NCBI GenBank assembly: GCA_037384645.1 | Contig: JARRNT010000040.1 | Coordinates: forward strand, 1 to 60,237 | Reading direction: 5' to 3' | Source: RI-92 sp037384645 | GTDB lineage: Bacteria; Pseudomonadota; Gammaproteobacteria; UBA6429; Thiohalophilaceae | Length of the DNA stretch: 60,237 nucleotides | Shown here: positions 8,502-18,059 of the stretch, one piece after another | How positions within the stretch are numbered: the stretch's first letter is position 1 | Layout of the letters: every line of letters begins with the position of its first letter | Position numbers and translations under genes: made by a program | Notes under the pieces: model-generated | What the model was told of the DNA's origin: nothing | The model's input: the letters and a program-made list of their open reading frames with translations, nothing else | Databases searched by the model: none

Positions 8502-9051
8502 GCCGAACGCTAACGCATTCAAACAGCACGCCCGCCAGTCAGGGTTTACCCTGATTGAGATGCTGGTGGTGCTGGTGATTATCGGTATCGTGGTCAGCTC
8601 GGTGACCTTGTCGATTCACACTGATAATCGTGGCAAGAGGATGGAGACCGAGATGCGTCGCATCGAGGCCCTGCTTAAACTGGCGAAACAGCAGGCGGTC
8701 ATTCGCAACGAGAGCATTGCCCTCAAGGTCAGCGAGGACAGTTATTCATTTGAAAAGCTGGGCGACAAGGGCTGGGAGCCGATCACGAATGACAAGGTGT
8801 TTCGCAAGCGCATGACAGTCGACGGCACGGAACTGGCGCTCAAGGTCGATGATCTTGAAATCGATTTTGGCAAACAGCAGGAGGCGGCCGGCGAGGACAA
8901 GATTCCGCCGCCGCGTATCTATATCTTATCCAGCGGGGAGATAATGCCGTTTGAACTCATACTCCGTACGCATGACCAGTCGCTAGAGTACCGTCTCAAA
9001 GCCGAGCAGGATGGCACCATCAGCCTGATCGAGCCGGATCATACGAGTTAA
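8479..9051 (+). CDS. gspH: Minor pseudopilin GspH
   Basis: The prepilin site is SG-FTLIEMLVVLVIIGIVVSS, followed by a soluble domain rich in beta structure typical of the GspH/FimT family. The start at 8479 (MSTSRLNRP) overlaps gspG by 23 bases. An alternative ATG at 8452 would overlap more; both leave a leader longer than usual. The length of 190 residues fits. It is part of the minor pseudopilin set H-I-J-K that forms the tip. Confidence 0.88.
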   Translation: MSTSRLNRPNANAFKQHARQSGFTLIEMLVVLVIIGIVVSSVTLSIHTDNRGKRMETEMRRIEALLKLAKQQAVIRNESIALKVSEDSYSFEKLGDKGWEPITNDKVFRKRMTVDGTELALKVDDLEIDFGKQQEAAGEDKIPPPRIYILSSGEIMPFELILRTHDQSLEYRLKAEQDGTISLIEPDHTS

Positions 9052-9053
9052 TT

Positions 9054-9437
9054 ATGCCAGGCCGCCATCGTCAGCGTGGATTCACTCTCATCGAAGTACT
9101 GGTCGCCCTGGCCATACTGGCCTTTACCATGCCCGCCTTATTTTTCGCCATCAGCTCGTACACCGACAAGGCCATACATTATCAGGAAAAGACCTATGCC
9201 CAGTGGGTGGCTCTGAACAAGGTTGCGGAGATGCGCTTACAGACGACCTGGCCTTCGCCGGGTAAATCTGATGGCGAATCTGACATGGCAGGACAAACCT
9301 GGCATTGGGAAATGGAAGTCAAGACGACGCCGGATCGGGATGTGCGCAAGCTGGTGGTCAAGGTGCGCCCGGCATCCCAGCAGGATAGCTCCAACTATGC
9401 CAGTGAGATCACCGCTTTTCTGGGCCGGCCATTATGA
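9054..9437 (+). CDS. gspI: Minor pseudopilin GspI
   Basis: The leader MPGRHRQRG is followed by FTLIEVLVALAILAFTMPALF and a short C-terminal domain with the T2SSI pattern (WVALNKVAEMRL, WHWEMEVKTTPDRDVRKLVVKV). It is 127 residues, as expected. It starts 2 bases after gspH and its last codons overlap gspJ (ATGA), so translation is coupled. GspI nucleates the I-J-K tip complex. Confidence 0.92.
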   Translation: MPGRHRQRGFTLIEVLVALAILAFTMPALFFAISSYTDKAIHYQEKTYAQWVALNKVAEMRLQTTWPSPGKSDGESDMAGQTWHWEMEVKTTPDRDVRKLVVKVRPASQQDSSNYASEITAFLGRPL

Positions 9438-10063
9438 AGCCTGGGTTACCAGCTCGCGGCTTTACCCTGATCGAGCTGCTGGTTGCCGTGTCGATCCTGG
9501 CCGTGGTATCCGCCATGGCCTATACCGGACTGATACGGGTGGAAAACACCCAGCACCGAGTTGTGGCTAAAGAGAATCGTCTGTCGCAGATCCAGATGAC
9601 CTTTCTGAATTTCGCGCGGGATCTGCAGCAGGTGGTGCACCGGCCAATCCGCAATCGGTACGGCACAAGAGAACCATCCATTGAGGGGCAGGGCCAGGGT
9701 GAATATCTGCTGGCTTTGACGCGTGGCGGCCTGCGTAATCCTGCGCACGTGGCGCGCAGCAGTCTGCAACGTGTGGCATATATCGTCGAGGACGATAAGC
9801 TGGAACGGCTTTACTGGCTGGTCCTGGATCAGGCCCAGGATAGTGTGCCGGTCAAACAGGTATTGTTGAAAAATATCAGTTCAATTGAAATTCGTTTTCT
9901 GGATCAGGCTGGGGAATGGAATACTGATTGGCCCTCACTGGCCAGTACCACAAGTGACAACGGCGGTCCAATACCGGATAATTTTCCCCGGGCGGTCTCC
10001 GTCAAGCTGAAGTTGCCGGATGTGGGCACCATTCAGCGCATTTTTTTGTTGCCGGAGGGGTGA
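9434..10063 (+). CDS. gspJ: Minor pseudopilin GspJ
   Basis: The prepilin motif is ARG-FTLIELLVAVSILAVVSAMAY, followed by the GspJ domain (MTFLNFARDLQQVVHRPIR, then VAYIVEDDKLERLYWLVLD and ISSIEIRFLDQAGEW). The protein has 209 residues. It overlaps gspI by 4 bases and is followed after 3 bases by gspK. Confidence 0.93.
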   Translation: MKPGLPARGFTLIELLVAVSILAVVSAMAYTGLIRVENTQHRVVAKENRLSQIQMTFLNFARDLQQVVHRPIRNRYGTREPSIEGQGQGEYLLALTRGGLRNPAHVARSSLQRVAYIVEDDKLERLYWLVLDQAQDSVPVKQVLLKNISSIEIRFLDQAGEWNTDWPSLASTTSDNGGPIPDNFPRAVSVKLKLPDVGTIQRIFLLPEG

Positions 10064-10066
10064 GTC

Positions 10067-11029
10067 TTGTTAGGACGATTCAAACACTGGCAACGAAAAC
10101 AGCGCGGGCTGGCAATCCTGATGGCATTGCTGGTAATGAGCCTGGCAAGCATGCTGGCGGTTTCGTTAGCGTCGAATCAATTAATTTTTTACCGGCGCAC
10201 GAAAAACATACTGTATTACGAGCAGGCCTATCAGTATATGCTGGGTGCTGAGGATTGGGGAAAACAGATTTTGGCACGAGATCTTAGCGATAATAAAACA
10301 GATTCGTTTCAGGATATCTGGGCCAAGGTCTTGCCACCGATTCCGGTGGATGGTGGCTCGGTTGGCGGTTCAATCGAGGACCTGCAGGGACGTTTTAATA
10401 TCAATAATCTGGCAGACCCGAGCGACAAGGCTTCACTGGATGCCTTCCGGGAACTATTACGGATCAACAAGCTCAGTCCGGATCTGGCTAATGCCGTCCT
10501 GGACTGGCTGGATGCGGACCAGCAGACACGTTTTCCTGATGGTGCTGAAGATGTGGATTATATGCAGCGTGAACGTGCCTACCGTGCAGATAATGGGCTG
10601 ATGGGCAGCGTGAGCGAATTGCTTTATATTAAGGGTTTTGATTACAAAACCTATGCGGCACTGGCACCTGCACTGGTTGCTCTGCCAACCACTGGCACTC
10701 AGGTGAATGTCAATACTGCCTCACCGCTGGTGTTGCGTATGTTAATAAAAGGGTTGTCCGAGGCCAATGCTGAACAATTAGCCAAGGAGCTGGCGAAAAA
10801 GCCCGTTAGCAATATCAAGGATTTTCTCGCCGACAGCCTGATTAAGGGCAAACCGGTTTCAACCAGTGCGATTGATGTCAGCAGTAATTATTTTATGATT
10901 CACGCCTATGCAAAAATCGGCAGTAGCGATAACAGTGCAAGTGACGTCAGGGCCACGCTTGATAGCATGATTCATCGCGTTTCTGATAAAGACGTCAAGA
11001 CGCTGCAACGCAGCCAGGGGGGGATGTAA
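10067..11029 (+). CDS. gspK: Minor pseudopilin GspK
   Basis: GspK caps the pseudopilus. It starts with TTG. The leader is followed by RGLAILMALLVMSLASMLAVSLA, the atypical pseudopilin helix of GspK, which lacks the Glu5 found in other pseudopilins. The large soluble domain includes LQGRFNINNL, VLDWLDADQQ and VNVNTASPLVLRMLI, all GspK hallmarks. The protein has 320 residues. The gene is more AT-rich in places than its neighbours but is otherwise ordinary. Confidence 0.93.
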   Translation: MLGRFKHWQRKQRGLAILMALLVMSLASMLAVSLASNQLIFYRRTKNILYYEQAYQYMLGAEDWGKQILARDLSDNKTDSFQDIWAKVLPPIPVDGGSVGGSIEDLQGRFNINNLADPSDKASLDAFRELLRINKLSPDLANAVLDWLDADQQTRFPDGAEDVDYMQRERAYRADNGLMGSVSELLYIKGFDYKTYAALAPALVALPTTGTQVNVNTASPLVLRMLIKGLSEANAEQLAKELAKKPVSNIKDFLADSLIKGKPVSTSAIDVSSNYFMIHAYAKIGSSDNSASDVRATLDSMIHRVSDKDVKTLQRSQGGM

Positions 11030-12256
11030 GTGTCTCGTACCCTGTTACTTCGCATCGACCCCACGGCGACGGAAGCCAGCTGGCAACTGGTGGAAAACGG
11101 GCAGCTGGTCGGGCCTCTGGGGCATGGCAAGCTTAGCGATGTTCGGCGGCTGGCACGGGGTGTGCCCGTGGTGGTACTGGTTCCGGCCGAAGAGATTTAC
11201 CTGGATAACGTGGCTTTACCCGGCAAGAATCGTCAAAAATTGCTTCGGGCCATTCCCTTTGTCGTAGAGGATCAGTTGATCGATGATGTGGATACGCTGC
11301 ACTTTGCACTGAGTGCACAACCCATCCAGGGACGTTATCTGATAGCGGCAGTGGAAGAGCGCATGATGGATTTCTGGGACAAGGCCATGCTCAATGCCGG
11401 TATCCGGGTTGAGACCATCATCCCGGATGTGACTGCCCTGCCATACTCTGAAGGCAGCTGGACTGTTTTGCTGGAAGCCGACCGCGCCCTGGTGCGAACG
11501 CCTGGTACCCTGTTTGCTACTGATCTTGCCAGTCTGCCGGTCATGCTGGAGAACCTCATTGCCAGGCAGGAAGCCAGCGAGACGCCATCGATCACTGTTT
11601 ATGATTGTGCAAATGATGACAAGGCCATTCTGCTCCAGGCAGAGGCACCTGAAATTCAGTTCAATGTAGAAGAGACGCCACAAGGTATCTTCGAGGTCTT
11701 TGCGCATTCCTATGTGCCAAAATATTCTGTCAATCTGTTACAGGGCGAATATAACCGGCAGGAAGGCTGGCGTAAGCAACTTAAGCCCTGGTATCCCGCA
11801 GCCGCCCTGGCGATTATCTGGCTGGGCTGGCAACTGGTACTGAGTGTCGGTAATTATATTGATCTCAGTCGGACCAGCGAACACCTGACACAACAAATGC
11901 GCACTGTGCATAAGCGCGCATTCCCGTCAGCCAAGGTGCCGGCACCAGGTTATGAGCGCAGTGACATGGAAGCTCGAATCAAGAAATTACGCGAGCATCA
12001 GGGGCGAGCAGCCGGCGGACTGCAGGAAATGCTGGTTCGGACCGCACCAGTTTTGAAAAAAACGCCGGGTATCCTGATCGATGGTATCCGCTATCAGAAC
12101 GGCAACCTGGAAATTGAATTAACCATGCAGGACACCAGTCAGCTGGAGACACTGAAAAACCAGATACAGTCGCAGACTGGCTGGAGTGTGAAAACCCAGG
12201 CCAGTACGGAAAAAGGCATAACGAAAGTTCGCCTGAGGATAGCGAGTAACGGTTAA
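11030..12256 (+). CDS. gspL: Type II secretion system assembly protein GspL
   Basis: The GTG start at 11030 follows the gspK stop directly, with a G-rich ribosome binding site inside the gspK end. The cytoplasmic actin-like domain runs to about residue 245 (starting LLLRIDP, with ALPGKNRQKLLRAIPFVVEDQL). A single membrane span lies at about 257-272 (YPAAALAIIWLGWQLVL), and a periplasmic ferredoxin-like domain ends the protein. The length of 408 residues is normal. GspL recruits GspE to the membrane and pairs with GspM, whose gene overlaps the stop codon by one base. Confidence 0.92.
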   Translation: MSRTLLLRIDPTATEASWQLVENGQLVGPLGHGKLSDVRRLARGVPVVVLVPAEEIYLDNVALPGKNRQKLLRAIPFVVEDQLIDDVDTLHFALSAQPIQGRYLIAAVEERMMDFWDKAMLNAGIRVETIIPDVTALPYSEGSWTVLLEADRALVRTPGTLFATDLASLPVMLENLIARQEASETPSITVYDCANDDKAILLQAEAPEIQFNVEETPQGIFEVFAHSYVPKYSVNLLQGEYNRQEGWRKQLKPWYPAAALAIIWLGWQLVLSVGNYIDLSRTSEHLTQQMRTVHKRAFPSAKVPAPGYERSDMEARIKKLREHQGRAAGGLQEMLVRTAPVLKKTPGILIDGIRYQNGNLEIELTMQDTSQLETLKNQIQSQTGWSVKTQASTEKGITKVRLRIASNG

Positions 12257-12738
12257 TGAAAGAGGCGATCAAACAATATCTGGATCAGTTGAACGAGCGT
12301 GAACGGCGTGCTGTGATCATCGCTGTGGTGGCCTTGCTGGTATTTATTCCCTATCAGTTCATCTGGACACCGTTTCACAACAGTTTGAAAAATCTGGAGG
12401 GACGGGTCGAGCAGCAACAAAAAGATCTGTTATGGATGCAGGAACGGGTGAATGAGGCGCATGTGCTAACTCGTGCAGCCAGTGGCGGAAATAATAACTC
12501 TCAACCTATCTATGGACTGGTTGAATCCAGCGCCAGACAGCGCTTTGGCAACGGGATACGGGTACAGCAGGAAGGCAAGGCTGGAGTCCGTGTCACAATG
12601 AAGAATATCAGTTTTGATGATGTCATGTTATGGCTTGATAAGCTTTACTATCGGCAACATGTCAACGTTAAGGAATTCACGGTCGAACGGCAATCCGGTG
12701 GGGGCCGGGTAAACGCCAATATACTGATTGAAAGCTAG
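12256..12738 (+). CDS. gspM: Type II secretion system protein GspM
   Basis: This is a small bitopic partner of GspL. It has a cytoplasmic N-terminus (KEAIKQYLDQLNERERRAV), one membrane span near residues 20-37 (VIIAVVALLVFIPYQFIW), a coiled-coil-like stretch (LKNLEGRVEQQQKDLLWMQERV), and a C-terminal ferredoxin-like domain ending SGGGRVNANILIES. The 160 residues match the family. Start and stop of the neighbouring genes overlap as TAATG. Confidence 0.9.
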   Translation: MKEAIKQYLDQLNERERRAVIIAVVALLVFIPYQFIWTPFHNSLKNLEGRVEQQQKDLLWMQERVNEAHVLTRAASGGNNNSQPIYGLVESSARQRFGNGIRVQQEGKAGVRVTMKNISFDDVMLWLDKLYYRQHVNVKEFTVERQSGGGRVNANILIES

Positions 12739-12745
12739 GTAGTTG

Positions 12746-13478
12746 ATGCCACGCATACGAATAACAAAAAATGGACGTCGCCTGATCTACGTTGGTATTG
12801 CGGCATATCTGGTTTTTTTACTGCATGCCCTGCCTGCAAGTATTCTAACCAGGTATGTACTGCCATCGCTTGATCGTTCTCATGACCTGCGTTTACAGGG
12901 TGTACGAGGCACTATCTGGCAGGGCGAGGCAATCAATGCCTCAGTCTCAAATTTTAACGTGGGCAAACTGAACTGGGACCTGAATAGCTGGGGCTTGCTG
13001 CTGGGTAAGCTGAAGCTGCACTTGCAGTTTGGCCATGATGATGCGCAGGGTAATGCGTATGTCAGCGTCGGCTTTATTCTACGGTTACCCAGTCAGTGTT
13101 GCCGGAATGTTGCGTGGCAATCTGAAACAGGTGTCAGTGGAGCGTGGCCGGGTTTTGCAGGCACAGGGGCGCATCGTCTGGCAAAATGCAAGCATCAAGG
13201 CACCGCAGAATATTGAAATGGGTGATTATCTTATAACGCTGGAGCCAGTCAATCTGGGGAGCAAGATGGAAATCAGTGATCAGGGACGTGGACCGATACA
13301 GGCGAAGATCACCATCTTCGTCAAGGGGACGGGGGAGTATCGTCTGAATGGCTGGTTCAAATCGCGTGATCCCAATCAGCAGGATATTACCGAGGCACTG
13401 CGCCTGATAGGACGGCCGGACAGTTCCGGGCGCTACTGGGTTAGAATCAATAGCCGGCTGCGTGGCTGGCGAAAATAA
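12746..13478 (+). pseudogene. gspN: Type II secretion system protein GspN, reading frame broken
   Basis: The N-terminal part (ATG at 12746, to about 13060) has one membrane span and LQGVRGTIWQGEA... LNWDLNSWGLLLGKLKL, typical of GspN. The C-terminal part (from about 13065 to 13478: YGYPVSVAGMLRGNLKQVSV through DYLITLEPVN to GRYWVRINSRLRG) is in another frame. The change of frame falls close to 13060. The middle strands that GspN normally has between these parts also seem to be missing, so a deletion of a few tens of bases (length 2 modulo 3) explains it better than a single-base error. GspN is dispensable in many type II systems. It is the last gene of the operon. A sequencing or assembly fault cannot be excluded. 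Confidence 0.8.
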
Positions 13479-13510
13479 GATGGCGATTCATATTGCCCGG
13501 TAGTAATGAT

Positions 13511-14878
13511 TTATTCAATACCCAGTTTTTTGATACGATAACGTAATTGTCGAAAACTCAGTCCCAGTAGCCTGGCTGCCGCCGTTTTGTTATAGCGGGT
13601 CTTTTCCAGGGCGCGGGTAATCACTTCTTTTTCCTTTTCCTCCAATACCGGATCCAGCCCCATGTCATCGTTGCTGTTAACGGTAGCATCGGTTTCGGTT
13701 TCCTTGTTGTTGATTTTCCCGGATCCGATAGAAGGGAGATGCAGATCGGTTTCGCGGATCATCGTGTCATCGCATAAAGTTATCGCACGTTCGAGAATAT
13801 TTTCCAGTTCGCGCACGTTACCGGGAAACGGATATGCAATTAACGCCTGGATAGCATCTTCACCGACCTTGGGGATCTCTATTTGCCATCGGTCTGCTAT
13901 CTGGCGAATAAAATGATCGACCAATACGGGAATGTCTTCCGGACGTTCACGCAGGCTCGGTACGTGCAATTCGATAACATTAATGCGATAAAACAGGTCT
14001 TGCCGAAACTGGTTTTGCCTGAGCATGCTGGCAAGATCTTTATGGGTGGCGCTTAGGATCCTGACATTGATAGGGACCTCGTGAGTAGCACCAATAGGTC
14101 GTATGGCCTTTTCCTGGATGGCACGCAAGAGTTTGACCTGCATTTGCAAAGGGAGATCGGCAACCTCGTCCAGAAACAGGGTACCGCCGTCGGCAGTTTG
14201 AAACAGGCCCTGCTTATCGCTGACAGCACCGGTGAAACTGCCTTTTTTATGCCCGAAAAATTCGCTCTCCATTAATTCCCCGGGAATGGCGCCGCAATTG
14301 ACCGGCACGAAAGGACGATCCTGTCGCGGGCCACGGTTGTGGATCAGGTGGGCGACCAGTTCCTTGCCGACCCCGGATTCACCACTGATGTAAACCGGCG
14401 CCTGGCTTCGGGCGAGCTTGTTAATGGTGTTGCGGGTGCGCTGCATTGCCTCGGAATCACCGAGTAGCTCCAGTTCCTCGTTTTTATAATCTGTCTTGTC
14501 GGCAAGATTGACCTTAAGTGCGGAATTAACGAGATTGCGCAGGATTTGCAGATCAACCGGTTTGGAAACAAAGTCAAATGCACCAGCTTTCAATGCCTCG
14601 ATGGCGGACTCCATGTTGCCATGCGCGGTTATCATGGCAACCGGCAAGTTCGGGTAATGCTGGTTGATATCTCTGACAAGATCGATACCGTTACCATCCG
14701 GGAGGCGCATGTCGGTGAGACACAGGTCGAAGGCATGCTGTTTCAGCAGTTCTCTGGCCTGGCCAAGATCAGGCGCAGATTGTGTCAAATTTCCCATGCG
14801 TGCCAGCGTGATCTCCAGCAGTTCGCGGATGTCGGGTTCATCATCAACAACTAGTATCAGTTTTTTGTCTGTGCTCAT
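13511..14878 (-). CDS. pilR: Sigma-54-dependent response regulator PilR
   Basis: The receiver domain (residues 1-120) has phosphoacceptor Asp56 (CLTDMRLPDG). The AAA+ domain has Walker A GESGVGKE (166-173), the sigma-54 contact loop GSFTGA (213-218, in place of GAFTGA) and Walker B GTLFLDE. The C-terminal Fis-type helix-turn-helix is NKTAAARLLGLSFRQLRYRIKKLGI. The 455 residues match PilR. It overlaps pilS by ATGA. Its expected target is the sigma-54 pilin promoter at 1696-1711. NtrC-type regulators of other functions look similar, but the adjoining PilS-type kinase supports PilR. Confidence 0.92.
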   Translation of the reverse strand: MSTDKKLILVVDDEPDIRELLEITLARMGNLTQSAPDLGQARELLKQHAFDLCLTDMRLPDGNGIDLVRDINQHYPNLPVAMITAHGNMESAIEALKAGAFDFVSKPVDLQILRNLVNSALKVNLADKTDYKNEELELLGDSEAMQRTRNTINKLARSQAPVYISGESGVGKELVAHLIHNRGPRQDRPFVPVNCGAIPGELMESEFFGHKKGSFTGAVSDKQGLFQTADGGTLFLDEVADLPLQMQVKLLRAIQEKAIRPIGATHEVPINVRILSATHKDLASMLRQNQFRQDLFYRINVIELHVPSLRERPEDIPVLVDHFIRQIADRWQIEIPKVGEDAIQALIAYPFPGNVRELENILERAITLCDDTMIRETDLHLPSIGSGKINNKETETDATVNSNDDMGLDPVLEEKEKEVITRALEKTRYNKTAAARLLGLSFRQLRYRIKKLGIE

Positions 14879-16512
14879 GTAGATTCAATATGCCGACGGG
14901 GATCCTGAAATGTTAGCCGAAAAAATCCCCGGCCGTCATCCTGGTACAGATAATTCAGGTGCGCCTGGTTGCCTTCAGCCAGTTGTCGTGAAAGATACAG
15001 GCCCAGACCGGTTCCCCTTGTCTCAGTAGTAAAAAATGGCTCAAACAAATGCTCACTGGCCTCCTCGCTGACACCGGGGCCGGCGTCAAACACGTCCAGG
15101 TGAGGACGACTGCTACCTGGTTCGAGACCGCCGCGCAAGATAATCTTGACAGGATCCTCAGCCAGTCGGCTGTGGCGCAAACCATTATCGCACAGGTTGG
15201 TGAGTATCTGATGCAAGTGGCCGGTATCAAATCGTACATCAGTCTGTTCAGGCTCAATGTCTATACGAAAAGCCTCTTTCGGTACCCCCATTCCGGTAGC
15301 AAAATCGCTGACAAATCGTTCCAGGTAGTGCTTCAGATTGAACAGTTCGACCTGACTCGGCTTTCTGCGACTAACGCTCATGATATTTTCCACAATGGTA
15401 TTCAGACGCGCCGAGTGATCCACGATAATTTTGCTCAGGCGCGCATCATTGGCATCCAGCTGTTCGGATTCAGCCAGTAACTGGCCGGCATGACTAATCG
15501 CTCCCAGGGGGTTACGAATTTCGTGCGCAATGCTGGCGGTCAGTCGGCCCAGGGATGCAAGTTGCAGTTGTTGTGCCTGTTGCGCCATGGCGGCCATATC
15601 CTGCAGAAAAATCAGTGTGCCACCGGCAGCATTATTGCCAATGCTGGCGAAGCGCGGTGAAATATCGATGGAATTCCGCGTCAACTGGATCTTTTCAGCT
15701 TCATGATCCGGTTCGGTCAGCCAGGCTTGCCATTGTTCGGCCAGCTCCGGTACGGCCTGGCGGATATTGATATCGGCGTAGGTATCACGAATACCCAGCA
15801 TTTGTGCCGCTGATTCGTTAATAAGGCGGGTATTGCCAGACTGGTCGATGACCAGAACACCGGTTTGCATCCGCTGAATAATGTGTTCGGTCAATTGCGC
15901 CAGATTGGCGAGGTCGATACCACGAATTTGTGCAAGTTCCTCACTCTCCCGCACTCTGCGAGCCAGGAACTGAAAGGTGACGGCCGTGGCAAAATAGGTG
16001 ATACCGAGCAGGCCGGCTGCCGGATAGCTGTTGGTATGAGGGTGAAACAGGGTAGCAACGACCTGTTCGCTCAAGATCACAATCGTCGCCAGCGCTGCAA
16101 TCCCCAGGGCCGAGCGGCTGCCGAGGGTGATACTGCTAATGGCGATAGTGAGCACCAGTAGTACGCCGAGCCCGCTCTGTATCCCGCCGCTGGCATGCAT
16201 GAGAAGGGTGAGGACGAAGATATCGCTGATGGCACTGATATAGACCTGGATAGCGTAGCCCGGCTGGCGATGCCTGTGCATTACCCAGAAAATCATACTC
16301 AGCAACAGATAGACAAGACTGGCCTGGAGAAATAACAGGGGATAGCTGCTTCCCAGGGGATGGATGAGATGGTGGCTCAACACCAGTATGCAGAACAGGC
16401 TGGCGAGCAGGGTACGAAAGCTGTTGAGTAGAATAAGCGGGCGCCACGGGTCCCGAATGATAGGGCTGCGGTTGCGATCAGTCGGGTTTTGACTGAGATA
16501 ATAGGTTTGCAT
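14875..16512 (-). CDS. pilS: Membrane sensor histidine kinase PilS
   Basis: The N-terminus has six membrane spans within residues 25-185, as in PilS, where they sense pilin in the inner membrane. A PAS domain follows (about 205-305: MQTGVLVIDQSGNTRLIN). The HisKA domain has His330 in IAHEIRNPLGAISHA, and a HATPase_c domain carries DNGLRHS, FDAGPGVS and TGLGLYLSRQL. The length of 545 residues is right. It is co-transcribed with pilR (4-base overlap) and lies 20 bases after the small PP0621-like gene. Confidence 0.92.
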   Translation of the reverse strand: MQTYYLSQNPTDRNRSPIIRDPWRPLILLNSFRTLLASLFCILVLSHHLIHPLGSSYPLLFLQASLVYLLLSMIFWVMHRHRQPGYAIQVYISAISDIFVLTLLMHASGGIQSGLGVLLVLTIAISSITLGSRSALGIAALATIVILSEQVVATLFHPHTNSYPAAGLLGITYFATAVTFQFLARRVRESEELAQIRGIDLANLAQLTEHIIQRMQTGVLVIDQSGNTRLINESAAQMLGIRDTYADINIRQAVPELAEQWQAWLTEPDHEAEKIQLTRNSIDISPRFASIGNNAAGGTLIFLQDMAAMAQQAQQLQLASLGRLTASIAHEIRNPLGAISHAGQLLAESEQLDANDARLSKIIVDHSARLNTIVENIMSVSRRKPSQVELFNLKHYLERFVSDFATGMGVPKEAFRIDIEPEQTDVRFDTGHLHQILTNLCDNGLRHSRLAEDPVKIILRGGLEPGSSRPHLDVFDAGPGVSEEASEHLFEPFFTTETRGTGLGLYLSRQLAEGNQAHLNYLYQDDGRGFFRLTFQDPRRHIEST

Positions 16513-16532
16513 GGCTCAAAACTTTCATGGGC

Positions 16533-16754
16533 TTAGGCATCACGGTGCGCTTTGCAGCAGTAGTACTGACCCTCGTGTTCGATAGCCTCCTCTTGCGGGA
16601 TATGCAGGCCGCATTTATGACAGGCAACGAAGGATTCGATCTGTCTGGGTTTCTTTTTCGTGTGTGACGGGGACGGTGAGTGGAGCAGGCGTTTGAAAAA
16701 GCTAATGGCCAGCCAGATAAGAAAAATATAAATGAGAAGTCGAATCAGCCCCAT
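16533..16754 (-). CDS. Small PP0621-family membrane protein with a cysteine motif
   Basis: The 73-residue protein has an N-terminal membrane span (residues 3-20), a basic linker (KKKPRQ) and a C-terminal zinc-binding-like segment with C-x2-C (ACHKCGLH) and YYCCKAHRDA. This matches the PP0621 family found just upstream of pilS in many gammaproteobacteria. It has no known function. It is the first gene of the minus-strand operon with pilS and pilR. Confidence 0.8.
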   Translation of the reverse strand: MGLIRLLIYIFLIWLAISFFKRLLHSPSPSHTKKKPRQIESFVACHKCGLHIPQEEAIEHEGQYYCCKAHRDA

Positions 16755-16808
16755 GGCGACATCCGTTAAGCGTAATCGGGTAAATGCCTAGGCTACCACA
16801 GGCCGGGG

Positions 16809-16835
16809 CCGGGCTGCATGCCCGGGGAAGTTTTT
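16809..16835 (+). terminator. Hairpin with T-run in the sucC leader
   Basis: A 6-base-pair GC stem (CCGGGC-TGCAT-GCCCGG, 16809-16825) is followed by TTTTT at 16831-16835. A second hairpin (TGGCGG...CCGCCA, about 16842-16858) follows. No gene on the plus strand ends here, so this could attenuate transcription into sucCD or be incidental. Confidence 0.35.
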
Positions 16836-16895
16836 GCGTTGTGGCGGGGTTTCCGCCAAAATACGCAGCTTTCCGGCCCTATCCAAAGAGTACCC

Positions 16896-18059
16896 ATGAA
16901 CATACATGAATTTCAGGCCAAGGCGTTATTTCGCGATTATGCTATCCCGGTTCCGGCGGGTAGCGTTGTTACCCAGCTTGATCAGGTTGCCCCGGTTGTT
17001 GCGGAACTGGGTGGCGAGCGCTGGGTCGTCAAGGCCCAGGTACACGCCGGCGGCCGCGGCAAGGCCGGCGGGGTCAAACTGGCAGCATCGCCCGCTGAGG
17101 TAGAACAAGCCGTGGCGTCGCTCCTGGGCCAGCAACTGGTTACTCACCAGACCACAGCCCAGGGCCAGCCTGTAGACGATGTCCTGATTGAGTTACCAAG
17201 TGACATTCTGCGCGAGCTTTACCTCGGCGTCCTGGTGGATCGCGGCCATGAGCGTGTCGTATTCATGGCCTCGGCGGCCGGCGGCATGGACATCGAAGAG
17301 GTGGCACGTACCCAGCCGAACCAGTTGCACACTATATATATAAACCCGATCGTTGGTCTGCAGGATTATCAGTGCCGTCAACTTGCCTTCGCCCTGGACC
17401 TGGCTGCGCACAGCCGGCAACTGTCCGGGATCATGCATAGCCTGTATCGTCTGTTTATTGACAAGGACCTGAGCCTGATCGAGATCAATCCCCTGGTCGT
17501 GACCCCTGAAGGGCTCATGGCTATCGATGCCAAGATCAACATAGATGACAGTGCGCTTTACCGACATCCCGAGCTGAATGGCCTGCGCGATATCCGGCAG
17601 GAAGACGCCAGGGAAGCGCAGGCACATGCCCATGGACTCAATTATGTCAGCCTTGAGGGTAATATCGCCTGTATGGTCAACGGTGCTGGCCTGGCGATGG
17701 CGACCATGGACATCATCAAGCTGCATGGTGCCGAGCCTGCGAACTTTCTTGACGTTGGTGGCGGGACGACCGCGGATAAGGTGGCCGAGGCCTTCAAGAT
17801 CATCCTGTCCGATGAAAAAGTCAGGGCAATCCTGGTCAATATTTTTGGTGGCATTGTTCGTTGTGATTTGATTGCCGAGGGTATTATCAAGGCTGTCCAG
17901 GAGGTTGGGGTGAAGGTGCCGGTTGTCGTACGGCTGGAAGGGACGAATGTCGAACAGGGCCGTGCCCTGCTGGCACGTAGCGAAGTGTCCGTGATTGCGG
18001 CCAACGATCTTGATGATGCAGCGCAAAAAGTGGTGGCTGCTGCGCGGGGTGTCCGCTGA
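16896..18059 (+). CDS. sucC: Succinate-CoA ligase (ADP-forming) beta subunit
   Basis: This citric acid cycle enzyme interconverts succinyl-CoA and succinate with formation of ATP or GTP. The start at 16896 gives MNIHEFQAKALFRDYAIPVP, the canonical beginning; an upstream in-frame ATG at 16818 adds unrelated residues. It has the ATP-grasp domain with AQVHAGGRGKAGGVK (about 45-60) and the CoA-ligase domain with NIFGGIVRCDLIAEGI and PVVVRLEGTN. The length of 387 residues fits. The residues after VARTQPNQLHT (IYINPIVGLQDYQCRQ) differ from the E. coli form but keep the family pattern. The stop overlaps sucD by one base. Confidence 0.95.
   Translation: MNIHEFQAKALFRDYAIPVPAGSVVTQLDQVAPVVAELGGERWVVKAQVHAGGRGKAGGVKLAASPAEVEQAVASLLGQQLVTHQTTAQGQPVDDVLIELPSDILRELYLGVLVDRGHERVVFMASAAGGMDIEEVARTQPNQLHTIYINPIVGLQDYQCRQLAFALDLAAHSRQLSGIMHSLYRLFIDKDLSLIEINPLVVTPEGLMAIDAKINIDDSALYRHPELNGLRDIRQEDAREAQAHAHGLNYVSLEGNIACMVNGAGLAMATMDIIKLHGAEPANFLDVGGGTTADKVAEAFKIILSDEKVRAILVNIFGGIVRCDLIAEGIIKAVQEVGVKVPVVVRLEGTNVEQGRALLARSEVSVIAANDLDDAAQKVVAAARGVR

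Noticed and set aside
17193..18026. Long open frame on the minus strand opposite sucC (277 codons)
   Set aside because: It is a shadow of the highly conserved sucC frame and has no family signal of its own.
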